Shown here: in pieces, positions 54,019 to 64,000 of the stretch
Position numbering within the stretch: the first letter of the stretch is position 1
Layout of the letters: each line of letters begins with the position of its first letter
Origin: Usnea hakonensis
Lineage: Eukaryota; Ascomycota; Lecanoromycetes; Lecanorales; Parmeliaceae
Reading direction: 5' to 3'
DNA: 64,000 nt
Assembly (NCBI GenBank): GCA_013423325.1
Contig: BLJB01000177.1
Coordinates: 62,001 to 126,000 of the forward strand
Notes under the pieces: generated by a model
Database searches by the model: none
Told to the model about the DNA's origin: nothing
The model's input: the letters and a program-made list of their open reading frames with translations, nothing else
Program-made: the position numbers and the translations under genes

Positions 54019-56022
54019 ATGCATATCAAAGACAAGCTCGCCGAGGCCGAGCGGTCACAGACGCCTGTTTTCTCTTTTGAGTTCTTTCCTCCCAAAACTG
54101 CCGTGGGTGTCCAAAATCTATATGACCGCATGGACCGCATGCATGACCTTGGCCCTGCTTTCATCGATGTAACCTGGGGTGCTGGAGGCAGTCGGTCGGA
54201 CTTGACATGTGAAATGGTCAATACTGCACAGACTATCTACGGCTTAGAGACTTGCATGCACCTGACTTGCACCGACATGGAGAAGCAAAAGGTGGACGAT
54301 GCTTTGAAGTCAGCCTATGCCGCTGGATGCTCCAATATTCTCGCACTACGAGGAGACCCTCCAAGAGAAAATGAGGAGTGGCAGGCGGTGGAAGGTGGCT
54401 TCCGATATGCCCGGGATTTGGTTGAATATATCAAGGCAAGATATGGGGATCACTTTGACATAGGCGTTGCCGGGTATCCAGAGGGTTGCGATGATCAGCA
54501 AGATCAAGAGTTGCTCATGGAACACCTTAAAGAGAAGATCGATGCTGGAGGAACGTTCATTGTGACGCAGATGTTTTACGATGTAGACATTTTCCTGTCC
54601 TGGGTAAAGAAGGTCAGGGCGCGCGGTATCAACGTTCCAATTGTCCCCGGGATCATGCCTATACAGACCCATGCAGCATTTCTGAGGCGCGCAATATGGT
54701 CGAAGTGTCATATACCTCAAAAGTGGGCTGATGCCCTAGAGCCTATCAAAAATGATGATGCCCAAGTACGAGAGGTTGGGAAGGGGCTGGTTGCTGAAAT
54801 GTGCCGCAAGATCATTGATGCTGGGATCATGCAGCTGCATTTGTAAGCGGTAAATATCCGTACCCAGTCCGTTCCTACTCACATCTTCGTAGCTACACTA
54901 TGAATCTCGCTCAAGCTACGCGAATGGTTTTGGAAGAGCTGGATTTGATACCAAAAGATGGAACGCCGAAAAACAGGGTTCTCCCATGGCGGCAGTCCCT
55001 AGGCCTCAACCGTAGGGAAGAAGACGTTCGACCTATCTTCTGGAAAAACAGAAACAAATCGTACGTCGCTCGAACTCAGGATTGGGATGAGTTCCCTAAC
55101 GGTCGTTGGGGCGACGCTCGATCGCCAGCTTTTGGGGAACTGGATGCATACGACATTGGCCTCAAAGGAACAAATGAGCAAAACATAAAGCTGTGGGGCA
55201 AGCCCGAGACGCTCAGGGACGTGGCCAACATCTTTATACGCTTTCTGGAGGGTAGTCTTAAGAGCCTGCCATGGAGCGAGGCGCCAATAACGAGTGAGTC
55301 TGAAATCATCAGGTCTGAACTTATCGACTTGAACAGGAGAGGATTTCTTACCATTACTTCCCAACCATCTGTCAATGGTGTCGTATCCACCCATCCAGTA
55401 CATGGTTGGGGCCCTGCAGGGGGCTACGTTTACCAAAAGGCCTACGTTGAAGTACTCATCTCACCGCAGCTTATTCCAGAGATAATTGCTCGTATTGAGC
55501 AAAACCCAAACATGACATACTACGCTGTCACTAAAAGTGGGAATCTGAGGACCAATGCCCCAAGTGAGGGTCCCAATGCTGTTACGTGGGGCGTCTTCCC
55601 AGGAAAGGAGATTGTGCAACCGACCATTGTTGAGACCATTAGCTTCTTGGCATGGAAAGACGAAGCATACCATCTTGGTACGGACTGGGCCAAGTGTTAT
55701 CCTGCTTCGAGCCCAAGCCGACAGCTGATTGATAAACTCTTGGATACGTGGTATCTGATTAACATTGGTATGCTGCCTGTTGTATTTCCCTTAAGTCTAA
55801 AGCATTCATGCTAAAAAGACTACAGTTGATAATGACTTCCACCAAACTCACGCCATTTTCTCGTTGTTTGAAAGCCTTGAAGTCGAAGGTTTGGACAAAC
55901 CTTTGGTGAACGGCCAACAATCCAATGGTGTTCACGATCCAATCACCAACGGAGGCAGCCAACAATCGAACGGTGTTCACGGTTCGATCACCAATGGAGG
56001 ACTAAAAGAAGTCCCTGTTTAA
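54019..56022 (+). CDS. MET13: methylenetetrahydrofolate reductase (MET13-type)
   Basis: Reduces 5,10-methylene-THF to 5-methyl-THF for methionine synthesis. Three exons are inferred: 54019-54842, 54893-55767 and 55826-56022, giving 631 residues. The catalytic TIM barrel covers about 1-300 with FSFEFFPPKT, GVQNLYDRMDRM, ETCMHLTCTDM, NILALRGDPPR and FIVTQMFYD. The C-terminal regulatory domain includes NGRWGDARSPAFGELDAYD and GWGPAGGYVYQKAYVE. The MET13 type is chosen over MET12 from GVQNLYDRMDRM and the YGLETCMHL region. The last exon adds a tail in which an NG(G)xQQSNGVHxxITNGG unit occurs twice, beyond the normal end of the family. Start is the ATG at 54019 (MHIKDKLAEAE). Confidence 0.94.
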
Positions 56023-56593
56023 TCTTCGACGTCACCTATATTCAACATTTACATTTCAACCGATCTCTTCTCTTGACTGGGTCTCTCTTGACAATACTTA
56101 ATTCAACAAGAAAAAATAATTATTTGACAGCATAGCGAGGCATTTCACGAAGCATTCAACATACCCAGGCATATTCACGTGCTCCGCATCTAACGCTCAA
56201 AAAGCAGGACCATATCTCAACGATATCACGAATAACGACTCTGATTGTAAGCATTGGCTGTATCCGACGAGATCTCTCAACGAATCTTGTGACTGGTATG
56301 ACCTTTGATTTACGTTTTCTTCAGTGGGGGGCAGACTGGTATGGTAGAAGGGTAAATAGGTAGATAGCCATCTAATTTATTCCTGAGCACCAAGACATCT
56401 TCCAGTCAATTTGACTGTCACCTGTTCCCATACGTATCTATGTACGAAAGCTCATTCATGATCGCTCGTGAAGTAGATTTACGATTCTATTTCCCTCTAT
56501 GAAATCGTGGGCGGAATTAAGGATCTAAATCCCGCGGCAAACCACTGGTTCAAATCTAGAATACTCGAAACATTTTGTTCAAATCCTACCACC
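56023..56593. other. intergenic between MET13 and RRP8
   Basis: 571 bp holding the MET13 3' flank and RRP8 promoter. The open frame continues upstream of the chosen RRP8 start to 56507 without conserved sequence. Nothing else is recognised. Confidence 0.5.
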
Positions 56594-58489
56594 ATGTTCG
56601 CCGTCCCAGGCTGGTCGGTCTCTGCAGAAACCCTCAGAGTCCAGACAGAGCCAAAGGTTTCCAAAGCTACGGCGGAACATGGCACGGACAAAAAAAATCC
56701 CAGAAAGCGGAAACGGGGCCACCGCTCAAGCAATGCCGTTGAGGTCACCGAAGAGAATCTTGGGGATCTCTGGAGGAAATATATCGAGGAGAAAGGCTCG
56801 GTATTCAAAGAAGGAGGAAAGGAAGCTAAGCAGGGCAACGAGGCAAAAAGTACCGCCATTGAGGAAATCGAGGGTGTCGATGGGGGCAACTTTGAGGGCT
56901 TCTCTCAGGAGGATACATTTGACGGCACCATAGAAGAGGAGGCTGCCCCAAAGAAGAAAAAGAAGAAAGCCAAGGACAAAGCCCATGGCACTGTCAAGGC
57001 AAACGCTATTGGCGATGCTGCAGAGCCGCCACAATCGCTGCCCAAAGAGCAAGATGAGGTTGAGAACGGCAAGTCGAAGTACGAGCAACGTAAAGCCAAA
57101 GCGTTGAAGAAACGCGAACAGAGAGCCATCCTCCAGGTAGATGGCTTATTACCCCCCACTCGCCCTGAAGCTATTACCAGTCATTCTACGAAGACCATCC
57201 CGTCAAACCCACCTCAAACTGCGAATCCCTTGAAGTCCTCAAAATCTTCAGATACATTGCAAACGTCTACTGGGAGGGAAACTACAAAGCTTCCAAAGCT
57301 ACCAGATCCAACCGAACTGTCAAGAGCTCCAGACTCTACCCCAACCCTATCCCTTTCTATACAAACAAAAACGAGCTTGACCCCCTTGCAAAAGCGCATG
57401 GCTGCCAAGTTAACCTCGGCTCGCTTTCGACATCTCAACGAAACACTCTACACAAGTCCTTCCGACCAAGCCATGCGTCTCTTCGCGGATTCGCCTCAGA
57501 ATTACACCTCGTACCACGCTGGCTTTCGTGTACAAGTCGCCGTGTGGCCTCAGAATCCAGTCGAGGGCTTCATCGAAGATGTCAAAGCCAGAAGCAGGGT
57601 CTCGGTACCGAGTCAGAAGAAACTCTGGCGGGAGCAAAAAAAGGGCAAGGAGAAGAAGCAGGAAGGTAGTAAGGGAGATGCTACAGCTGCTGATGCGGCT
57701 CCGATCCGGGCAGGAGGAGACAAAGCGGATCCGCTGCCCCGTTCTCGGAATGGCATTTGCACAATCGTCGATCTTGGCTGTGGAGACGCGACACTCGCTG
57801 GCTCCCTCTCCCCTTCCGCAAAGTCGCTGGGCCTGAAACTCCTTTCTTTCGACCTGGCCAAAGGTGACACACCCCACGCCCACCTCATCACCGTGGCGGA
57901 TATCAGCGACCTCTCTGCAGCTGGCGTCAGAGATGCCACTGTAGATATAGCCATTTGCTGTCTCAGTCTCATGGGAACTAATTGGGTGGATGTAGTGGAC
58001 GAATGTGCGCGGATTGTCAGGGGAGGTGGGGAGGTTTGGGTCGCGGAGATTAAAAGCCGGTTTGCGAGGCCTGGGTTGAAGAATAAGAAGACAACGGGGG
58101 GAGGAATTGGGAAGAGGAAGAGTAACGGGAACTTCCGTGACGAGGACGATGAGGCAGTGCCGTTAGTGGAGGAAATTGAGGCTGCGAAGACCAATAGCGG
58201 CAAAGATGAGACGGATGTCGGTGCGTTCGTGGCGGTTTTCCAAAAGAGGGGGCTGGTGTTGAAAGGGGAGCCGGATATGGCGAATAAAATGTTTGTCAAG
58301 ATGAGGTTTGCGAAGGGTTTCGGGGCTGGGGTGGGGAAAAGTGTTGTTGGGGAGAGGGGTGTGGAGGGGAGGAACGAGAGCGTGGCGAGGGGGAGCAGGA
58401 TGTTTGCGAAGACGAGGTTTGTGGATGGGGATGTTGAGGAGGGGGATGAGAGTAAGGTGCTTAAACCTTGTGTTTATAAGACGAGGTAG
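56594..58489 (+). CDS. RRP8: ribosomal RNA-processing protein 8 (25S rRNA adenine-N1 methyltransferase)
   Basis: Nucleolar SAM-dependent enzyme that makes m1A on 25S rRNA (A645 in yeast) and supports early pre-rRNA cleavage. One exon gives 631 residues. I start at the ATG at 56594 because MFAVPGWSVSAETLR is the conserved fungal N-terminus. A Lys/Arg/Glu-rich region (about 30-200) is followed by LQKRMAAKLTSARFRHLNETLYT, the family entry to the catalytic domain. The SAM motif IVDLGCGDATLAG is at about 391-400, with CLSLMGTNW and GGEVWVAEIKSRF after it. The basal domain carries a Lys/Gly-rich insert of about 40 residues before the last strand. It converges on NOG1, another nucleolar factor. Confidence 0.94.
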   Translation: MFAVPGWSVSAETLRVQTEPKVSKATAEHGTDKKNPRKRKRGHRSSNAVEVTEENLGDLWRKYIEEKGSVFKEGGKEAKQGNEAKSTAIEEIEGVDGGNFEGFSQEDTFDGTIEEEAAPKKKKKKAKDKAHGTVKANAIGDAAEPPQSLPKEQDEVENGKSKYEQRKAKALKKREQRAILQVDGLLPPTRPEAITSHSTKTIPSNPPQTANPLKSSKSSDTLQTSTGRETTKLPKLPDPTELSRAPDSTPTLSLSIQTKTSLTPLQKRMAAKLTSARFRHLNETLYTSPSDQAMRLFADSPQNYTSYHAGFRVQVAVWPQNPVEGFIEDVKARSRVSVPSQKKLWREQKKGKEKKQEGSKGDATAADAAPIRAGGDKADPLPRSRNGICTIVDLGCGDATLAGSLSPSAKSLGLKLLSFDLAKGDTPHAHLITVADISDLSAAGVRDATVDIAICCLSLMGTNWVDVVDECARIVRGGGEVWVAEIKSRFARPGLKNKKTTGGGIGKRKSNGNFRDEDDEAVPLVEEIEAAKTNSGKDETDVGAFVAVFQKRGLVLKGEPDMANKMFVKMRFAKGFGAGVGKSVVGERGVEGRNESVARGSRMFAKTRFVDGDVEEGDESKVLKPCVYKTR

Positions 58490-58729
58490 TCTTGATGTTT
58501 TTCGAGTAAAGGGACAGTGATCTGGCTTCGAAGCTTCGTGGCGCCAGCTCGAAATATTTTGACGGTGCACATTTTCATCGCTTTTGAATCGTGGAAAGCG
58601 AGCAACATGCCTTCAAAGCCATTAGATGTATTTGTTCATCAAGCTGCTTCTGACGCCGATCTAACTTGATAGCATCAAGACACCGAGCTCATGATATTCC
58701 CTAAAAGATACGTACGGAGCGCCAACTCG

Positions 58730-60985
58730 CTACCTCCGTTGCGTCTTGCCCATACCACGCTTTCCAGAGAACTATCACACAGCAATTAGCAAACCCCAAC
58801 ATCCCACAATCAGAGAAGAGATACGGGGGGAAAAAAGGTTCGATAACTCACCAAGTGTTTAGGCAACGCAGCGGTCGTATGCCTATCCGCCTCCCCCTGC
58901 CTCGCCATCCTATTCATCTTCTTCTGCCCCAGCTTACTCAACCGCTCCGCCTTACTCCTCGCAACCTCGTTCGTCACCCCATCGTCCCTCCTATTGCTCT
59001 GGCTGCGCGCCCTGCTCTTCGCCCGCAGCGCATCCACCTTGCTCATCGTCGGCGTGTCCACGTCCATGACATCGTCTTCGGTTCCGGCCCGGCCACTCCT
59101 CAGTGCGCTGCGCCCGCGCGATTGCGACCGAGCGCGGGCGGAGATGCCGGTCGTGTCGAAACCGAGTTTGTCGAGCGAGTCTTCCATTGCGGAGAGCTTC
59201 TTCGGTTGCGAGCGGCGGGGGATCAGAGCGCGGTTTTTGAGGGATTTCCGCATGCGGGCTTCGTTTCTGATTTCTTCCCGTTTCTCCCGTATCAATTCGG
59301 CTTTCATGCGGATGTCGGCTTCGTCGGCGTCTTCGACGTCTTCGTCGGAGTCGTAGTAGCCTTTTGCTTCGAGCTTTTCCTCTTCTTCTTCGAGAGCGGC
59401 GAGCTTGGTTTCGATGTCCGGATCTACGAAGTCGTAAACGTTCTTGCCGTCGAAGACTTCGGGGACGCGGTCATATTTCCATTCTTCGTCGTCTAGCTTG
59501 TACTGATCTTTGAGGTTGATGTTGTAAACGCCGGCGCCGCCGTTTTCTTCTTCAATGTCGCAAGCCAAACGCCTGCGATCTGGATCATCCTTGGAGAATT
59601 TACGAAGGTTCTTGACTGCATCTGGAATATATGGTTCTCTTAAGATTCCACCGAGGGGTTGAGCGACGTGAATACGTGTGAGTACATCGCCTAACCTTCC
59701 ACCGACTGAACCGCTGCTGTTTGTTCCAGCTTTGAGTTTCTGCGCTACACGGTCTGCAATGAGACGTTCGCATGCAGCGTTCTTCACCTCTGTCACTCCT
59801 TCCGTTGTCGTGCATGATAGCTGTAATAGCTCTACCTCCCCTGATTTCAGTACGGAATCCAACATGGCTTTTGTGGCGGTGTCAAGGTCCTCTGGCTTCA
59901 TGATATCAATCTTGTTGATCACCACGAATACAAGCTTGTTGGCGAATAAAGGCTTTATGCTGTGGAATAATTGGATCTGGGCATTCACCGAATATCCACA
60001 TTGCTCAGACAAGTCCATGAAATATAGTATAGCGGAGCGTAAATGAGCGATTGCGGTAATGGACAGCATTTCTATTGTATTCATCTCCTCAAGTGGATGA
60101 TCAAGGATACCAGGAGTGTCAATCGCCTGGAAGCGAAGATATTTGTAGTCAAAATGGCCTACGAAGAGGGACTTTGTTGTGAACGCATATGGTTGTACAT
60201 CCACATCCTAAATTGAATTCGGAGTCAGCTTTCTTCCCCAATGCAGCAGCTCCAGCAGCGAGAGAGCTTGGATAGGATTTAGGAGCCTTTTGCTCTAGCA
60301 AAGTGTTTCCACAAGCCTGCAAAGATTCGATATAGGAGGGCTCACTCCGAAATATACATACCGCTCTTGAAATGCTGCGAAGAAAGCTAGACTTGCCAAC
60401 ATTGGGGTACCCGCAGATCAACAAGGTACGCGTATTGGGATCTATGGCTGGTAATCGTGACAAGTGTTGACGCACTTGCTCGAGGTATACGAGAGGATCT
60501 TTCAACCTCCGGCATATGGTAGCCATGCGGCCGAGGGCTGCGCGCTTGAGTTGCTTGCATTGAAAGAGCGACTGCGCATACTTGAGGAGACGAACGTAGT
60601 CTCGAGAGACGGTTTCTATGAGGTGTTTGGCGGTCGAGAGCTGACCAAGGGCTATTCGGAAATGGTCGGCATCGTAGAGGGTATTCAACAAGTCCTTGTG
60701 GAAAGGATGTATGTCTTGAAGACGGGGAAAACCCTCTACTTTGGGTTAGCATCAACATTGCAACAGGAGTTCAAAAGCCAGCAGCGAACCAAGAATCAGA
60801 GATAGCTTTTCAGTGAAAGTCTCTTGAGTATACTTGACCTTGCGTGTATAGAAGTTTCTTATCCTCGAGATCTTAAAACCACTGCGGATCTGAGTAGGTA
60901 ATCGCCTTTGTGTGCGGCTCAATACCACATCCAGGAACTCCTGGCTTGTAGGCACAGGAGGTATCTCCTTCCATGTCGTCTTCAT
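58730..60985 (-). CDS. NOG1: nucleolar GTP-binding protein 1 (Nog1)
   Basis: Essential GTPase for 60S subunit assembly in nucleolus and cytoplasm. Four exons are inferred: 60985-60790, 60735-60362, 60207-58852 and 58771-58730, giving 655 residues. N-terminal helical bundle: RKVKYTQETFTEKL and LEGFPRLQDIHPFHKDLLNTLYD. GTPase motifs follow: P-loop GYPNVGKSSF (about 173-182), DTPGILDHPL (G3) and NKIDIM (G4). The C-terminal extension is acidic then Arg/Ser-rich, ending in the conserved RQGEADRHTTAALPKHLFSGKRGMGK. The final exon of 42 nt supplies that last conserved block, and reading through its intron would lose it. Separated by 250 bp from the divergent rhodanese gene. Confidence 0.95.
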
Positions 60986-61235
60986 AGTTGCTGCGCAGGT
61001 GCAAACATGGGGAGTGCGAAGTTGTCTTTCCGGTGAAATGCACGTTTAATCAAGAGATTGGAGAATCGTTTGGCAGAAATTTCGTGGGGCAGGTCTGGCG
61101 AAAGGGAAATTTTACGCGGTCTTGGCACGATTTTACGGAAGGCTAAAAACTTTTAATTATTCCGATGACTGCTCATTCTATCTCCCACCTTTGGCAAAGG
61201 AACCGCAAGACTGATGACCTACCACGTATGCTAGT

Positions 61236-61832
61236 ATGTCGATGGAAAACATGGCAACGCTAAGGCGCATGTCGCGCGAAAAGCTATCGTCTCTTCTTCT
61301 TTCTCCTGATGCATCCAAGGTTACTGTTATTGACGTGCGTGACGATGACTATGTGGGCGGCCACATCAACTCTTCTATCCATGTTCCATCTTCATCCTTG
61401 GACTACCGGATCCCCGAAATTGTACGGACCCTGGCTGACAAGGAGATTGTGGTGTTCCACTGCGCTTTAAGTCAGCAGCGAGGCCCGACTGCAGCTTTGA
61501 GATACTTGAGGGAACGAGACCGTGGGATAAAAAACGGGAAGGTGGACAGGGAGAAAGGTCCACCAAGAATTGGGATCAGAGACGGATCTATTCAAAAGGT
61601 CGCCAGTCCAGCGACGAAGGAGGAAGAACTCAAGGCAGAGATCGAGAAGGTGCTTGAGTCACCAGAGAGTGGGGCTAATAGCGGGTCTGGCTCGAAAGCA
61701 CCCCATCGTGAACCGAAAGACCAAGAGGTCTATGTGCTGGACAAGGGCTTCGTCGGGTGGCAAGAAAAGTATGGCAATGATGAGAGGTTGACTGAAGGCT
61801 ACGTTGCAGATATCTGGACAGACTACTACTGA
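61236..61832 (+). CDS. rhodanese-domain phosphatase-like protein (Cdc25/YCH1 type)
   Basis: Single rhodanese-fold protein of the Cdc25/Ych1/arsenate-reductase-like group. One exon gives 198 residues. VTVIDVRDDDYVGGHINSS is the typical rhodanese entry, and the active loop HCALSQQRGP has Cys at 76 and Arg at 82, matching the CX5R phosphatase-type loop. A Lys/Glu/Gly-rich insert of about 70 residues (about 92-165) separates the loop from the final strand YVLDKGFVGWQEKYG, so the protein is longer than yeast Ych1 (about 150). Whether it acts as phosphatase or sulfurtransferase is not decided by sequence. The ATG at 61236 is used; Met4 of this protein is the other possible start. Confidence 0.85.
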   Translation: MSMENMATLRRMSREKLSSLLLSPDASKVTVIDVRDDDYVGGHINSSIHVPSSSLDYRIPEIVRTLADKEIVVFHCALSQQRGPTAALRYLRERDRGIKNGKVDREKGPPRIGIRDGSIQKVASPATKEEELKAEIEKVLESPESGANSGSGSKAPHREPKDQEVYVLDKGFVGWQEKYGNDERLTEGYVADIWTDYY

Positions 61833-62217
61833 GCGTCCTCGGAGTTGAAAACACAAGACACCAGTAGCATGTCTTCTCAGTACGGTACAGGGCTCATTAC
61901 AACGTGCATCCCATCGGAGATTGCTGGCTCATGGCAAAATAAGATTTGCTCTACTCGACCTTGGATTGCGGTCGCACTCCAAGGCTTCTCGATTCAGAAA
62001 AAACCTCCATCTCTCAATCAATATCTACGCAGGCTGGAGTGCCATCACGTGACGCATGAACATCACCAACCCATCGATAGTACCGGCCTGGCCTGGCCGG
62101 ACTCAGCAAAAGAGAAATCTGAGAAGAATCCGAGTAAATATTGGAGGCTGGCTCGTTTTCTGAGGCCACATGAAGGGACTGTTCGTTACATCATAAATAT
62201 CGTCAAGCACAGAGACC
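61833..62217. other. convergent intergenic between the rhodanese and hydratase genes
   Basis: 385 bp of shared 3' flank. A forward frame (61845-62270) spans it but has no recognisable content. Confidence 0.5.
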
Positions 62218-63267
62218 TCAAAGCTTGCTATCGACCCACCTCGCATTCCGTTTCTCCACAAATGCTCTGATACCTTCCATCATGTTCTCTCCCCCTTCCA
62301 TTCTTTTCCACAAGCCATCGATCAACGTCTGGCTGCCCTCTTCCACCCCTATACCTTCCCATCCCAACTCCACTCCTTCCTTACTTACGACTACGCTGTC
62401 AGGACTATATTTCCCAATTTCTTCCGCCCATTGGACAGCCAATTGCACTACCCCTCCTTCCACCACTAATCCGTCTCCATCCTTCTGACTGACAGCATTA
62501 CACAATCCCCACAACTTCGCTTCCTCGGCGCTAACGTTCCTCCCACTTTCGCTTCGGAGTCAGCATTGCTCGTTCCAGGCAGGAAAGAGAGTCGCAAGAA
62601 GGATTCCGGCAGTAGGAAATATCGCTTGCTCCTCAGAATCATAACAAAGAAGGAAGAATCAGCCCCGAAAAATGCGTACCTCAGCGCCATCTCCATAGCA
62701 CGCATTCTACCGATTGCTCTCGCTAGCCTGGGTAATGCACCCGCTATCGCAACGACGCCGCGTTTGACCTCTGGCAATGCAAAGACAGCACTCGGGGAAG
62801 CGAGTACGATGTCGCAATTGGCGATCATCTCGCAGCCACCGCCATGCGCAATGCCATTGACGGCTGCAATAACAGGCTTCTTACCGCGACGGCGAGAGAG
62901 ACCGCCAAAGCCGGAAGATTTGAGAGAGCGATTGGGTCTGGCATTGGAAGATTGCTGTTGGTCCCATTCTGTTGTTCATTAGCATCTGACATTGCCGGAC
63001 GGAGACGGGGTGACCGAGGTGGACCAGACCTTTCAAGTCGGCGCCAGCGCAAAAGGCTCTGCCTTGGCCGGTTACTATTCCAATGCGCAAGGATGGCTCC
63101 GCATCCAGCCAAGACCATATGTGATGCAATTCGTCGTGTCCGGCACTATTGATGCAATTGAGTTGTCGTGGACGGGAAAGTGTTACGAGTAGGACATGGG
63201 GCACGGGGTACGCGAGACTCGTGAAGGCTGTAGGAGGAGGTGGAGTTTGAAAGGTTGGAGTGTGCAT
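62218..63267 (-). CDS. enoyl-CoA hydratase/isomerase with peroxisomal SKL end
   Basis: Crotonase-fold enzyme acting on 2-enoyl-CoA or a related acyl-CoA in beta-oxidation. Three exons are inferred: 63267-63030, 62968-62680 and 62545-62218, giving 284 residues. Family blocks are VLLVTLSRPRQLNCIN, GIVTGQGRAFCAGADLKEW (oxyanion hole, AGADL), KPVIAAVNGIAHGGGCEM and LPEVKRGVVAIAGALPRLAR with the Glu used in catalysis. The chain ends DSKL, a canonical PTS1, which predicts import into peroxisomes. Intron 1 has a GTCTGG donor. The ATG at 63267 is the first methionine before the conserved start; upstream in-frame sequence is not conserved. Confidence 0.91.
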
Positions 63268-64000
63268 GGTATATAGAGTAGAGTAGATTGCTACCTTAGA
63301 CAATACCTAATGAATGAATGGGAAAGGAGAGTGCGTGGAAGTGGGGCAGCTTGTTTTTGGACGGTGAAGTGCCGCTTGACTCGTTTGAGCACAAAATCTA
63401 TCGGGTACCTCTCCGCTGCTTTGCCTCGGCATACAGTAGTAAAGTACTGATATGTAATACTACGTAATAAGGTACGTGCATAAGGTCGAGGCGGTATACA
63501 AGATAATAATGAAACGCTAAATCACCAAGCTAAGATCATAGGCAGGCTATAGGGCTGCCAGTTTCCTGCTTAGTCTTACAGAAAGCGGCTCCCTCAACCA
63601 GTGTCATTCTGCATCCTTCATCCTTCATCCTCCATCCTTCATGAATTTATGCCTCGTGCCTCGATACTCGATCCAATCATCGAATCCAACTGTGCCTCCC
63701 TAGCCACATTAGCTGCAGATTAGTAATTAAGGAGAGGATAGAGAGCTATGTACAACAAGAGTTAGTGCGATTGCAGATGAGGGAGAAATCGATATCACAC
63801 CTTGTACGCCTTCAGCCAGCCTCTTTTTGTGAATCTATGTCAGATCACCAATACGTGATGTACCTATGCGGCAAGGCGTACAGTTGTTGCTGTGTGTAAG
63901 CAATTTCATTTTTCATTTCAGCTCGGGGAGGAAGGGCCGAAAGCTGTAAAGCAGGAAAGACGGTATAATAGGAAAATTCAATCTCTGAAGAACGCCAGAT
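63268..64000. other. window edge upstream of the hydratase gene
   Basis: Promoter side of the hydratase gene. It contains an AAGTACT/AAGGTAC string at 63435-63475 and an imperfect CATCCTTC repeat at 63611-63642. No gene is supported before the window ends. Confidence 0.5.
63611..63642. repeat. CATCCTTC short tandem repeat
   Basis: Four adjoining imperfect copies of CATCCTTC in the window-edge intergenic region. Confidence 0.75.

Noticed and set aside
57613..58299. 228-codon minus-strand frame over RRP8
   Set aside because: Antisense to the RRP8 catalytic domain, with no recognisable domain.
58855..59496. 213-codon plus-strand frame over NOG1
   Set aside because: It is the antisense shadow of the acidic/Arg-Ser-rich NOG1 tail.

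Overview
The window is chromosomal DNA of a filamentous ascomycete (Pezizomycotina). I infer this from the dense intron-split genes (67 inferred introns, most 47-80 nt, with GT..CTRAC/CTRAY..AG signals), short gene spacing, a LaeA-type methyltransferase, a Zn2Cys6 regulator, and a proteome whose nearest relatives are filamentous fungal proteins. I cannot fix the class. No tRNA, rRNA, CRISPR, transposon or secondary-metabolite cluster was recognised.

Exon structures were worked out by joining reading frames at splice signals. In every spliced model the summed exon length is a multiple of three and the joined protein matches its family, so apparent frame breaks are introns and not mutations.

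Layout. 0-8 kb: eIF3g (TIF35), choline-transporter-like PNS1 and a two-PAS-domain protein, all on the minus strand, then about 2.9 kb without a gene. 10-21.8 kb: N-acetylglutamate synthase (ARG2) diverging from a 3-hydroxyisobutyrate-dehydrogenase-like enzyme, an EXPERA/TMEM97 membrane protein, nucleoporin NUP170, and mitochondrial AIM41. 22-31 kb: an F-box protein diverging from GAL7, ERG28 diverging from 3-ketoacyl-CoA reductase (IFA38), an unknown coiled-coil protein, and KRR1. 31.8-43.2 kb: a LaeA/UMTA-like methyltransferase, a 2.1 kb gap, proteasome alpha-5 (PUP2) diverging from SPC97/GCP2, and a Zn2Cys6 regulator. 43.2-48 kb: the largest gene-poor stretch. 48-64 kb: a GNAT acetyltransferase, DDI1, URA5, MTHFR (MET13-type), RRP8, NOG1, a Cdc25/YCH1-like rhodanese, and an enoyl-CoA hydratase ending in a peroxisomal SKL signal.

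The genes are mostly housekeeping: translation and ribosome biogenesis (TIF35, KRR1, RRP8, NOG1), protein turnover (PUP2, DDI1, F-box), lipid and sterol metabolism (ERG28, IFA38, EXPERA, PNS1, enoyl-CoA hydratase) and arginine, pyrimidine, folate and galactose metabolism. They form divergent and convergent pairs, not operons or a dedicated cluster.

I found no new multi-gene system. The most notable signals are in gene structure: an 8-nt and a 13-nt microexon, an intron that splits the DDI1 start codon, three GC-AG introns, and a stop-free 51-nt intron in ARG2. At genome level, GGTACC-centred palindromic tracts recur in the intergenic gaps.
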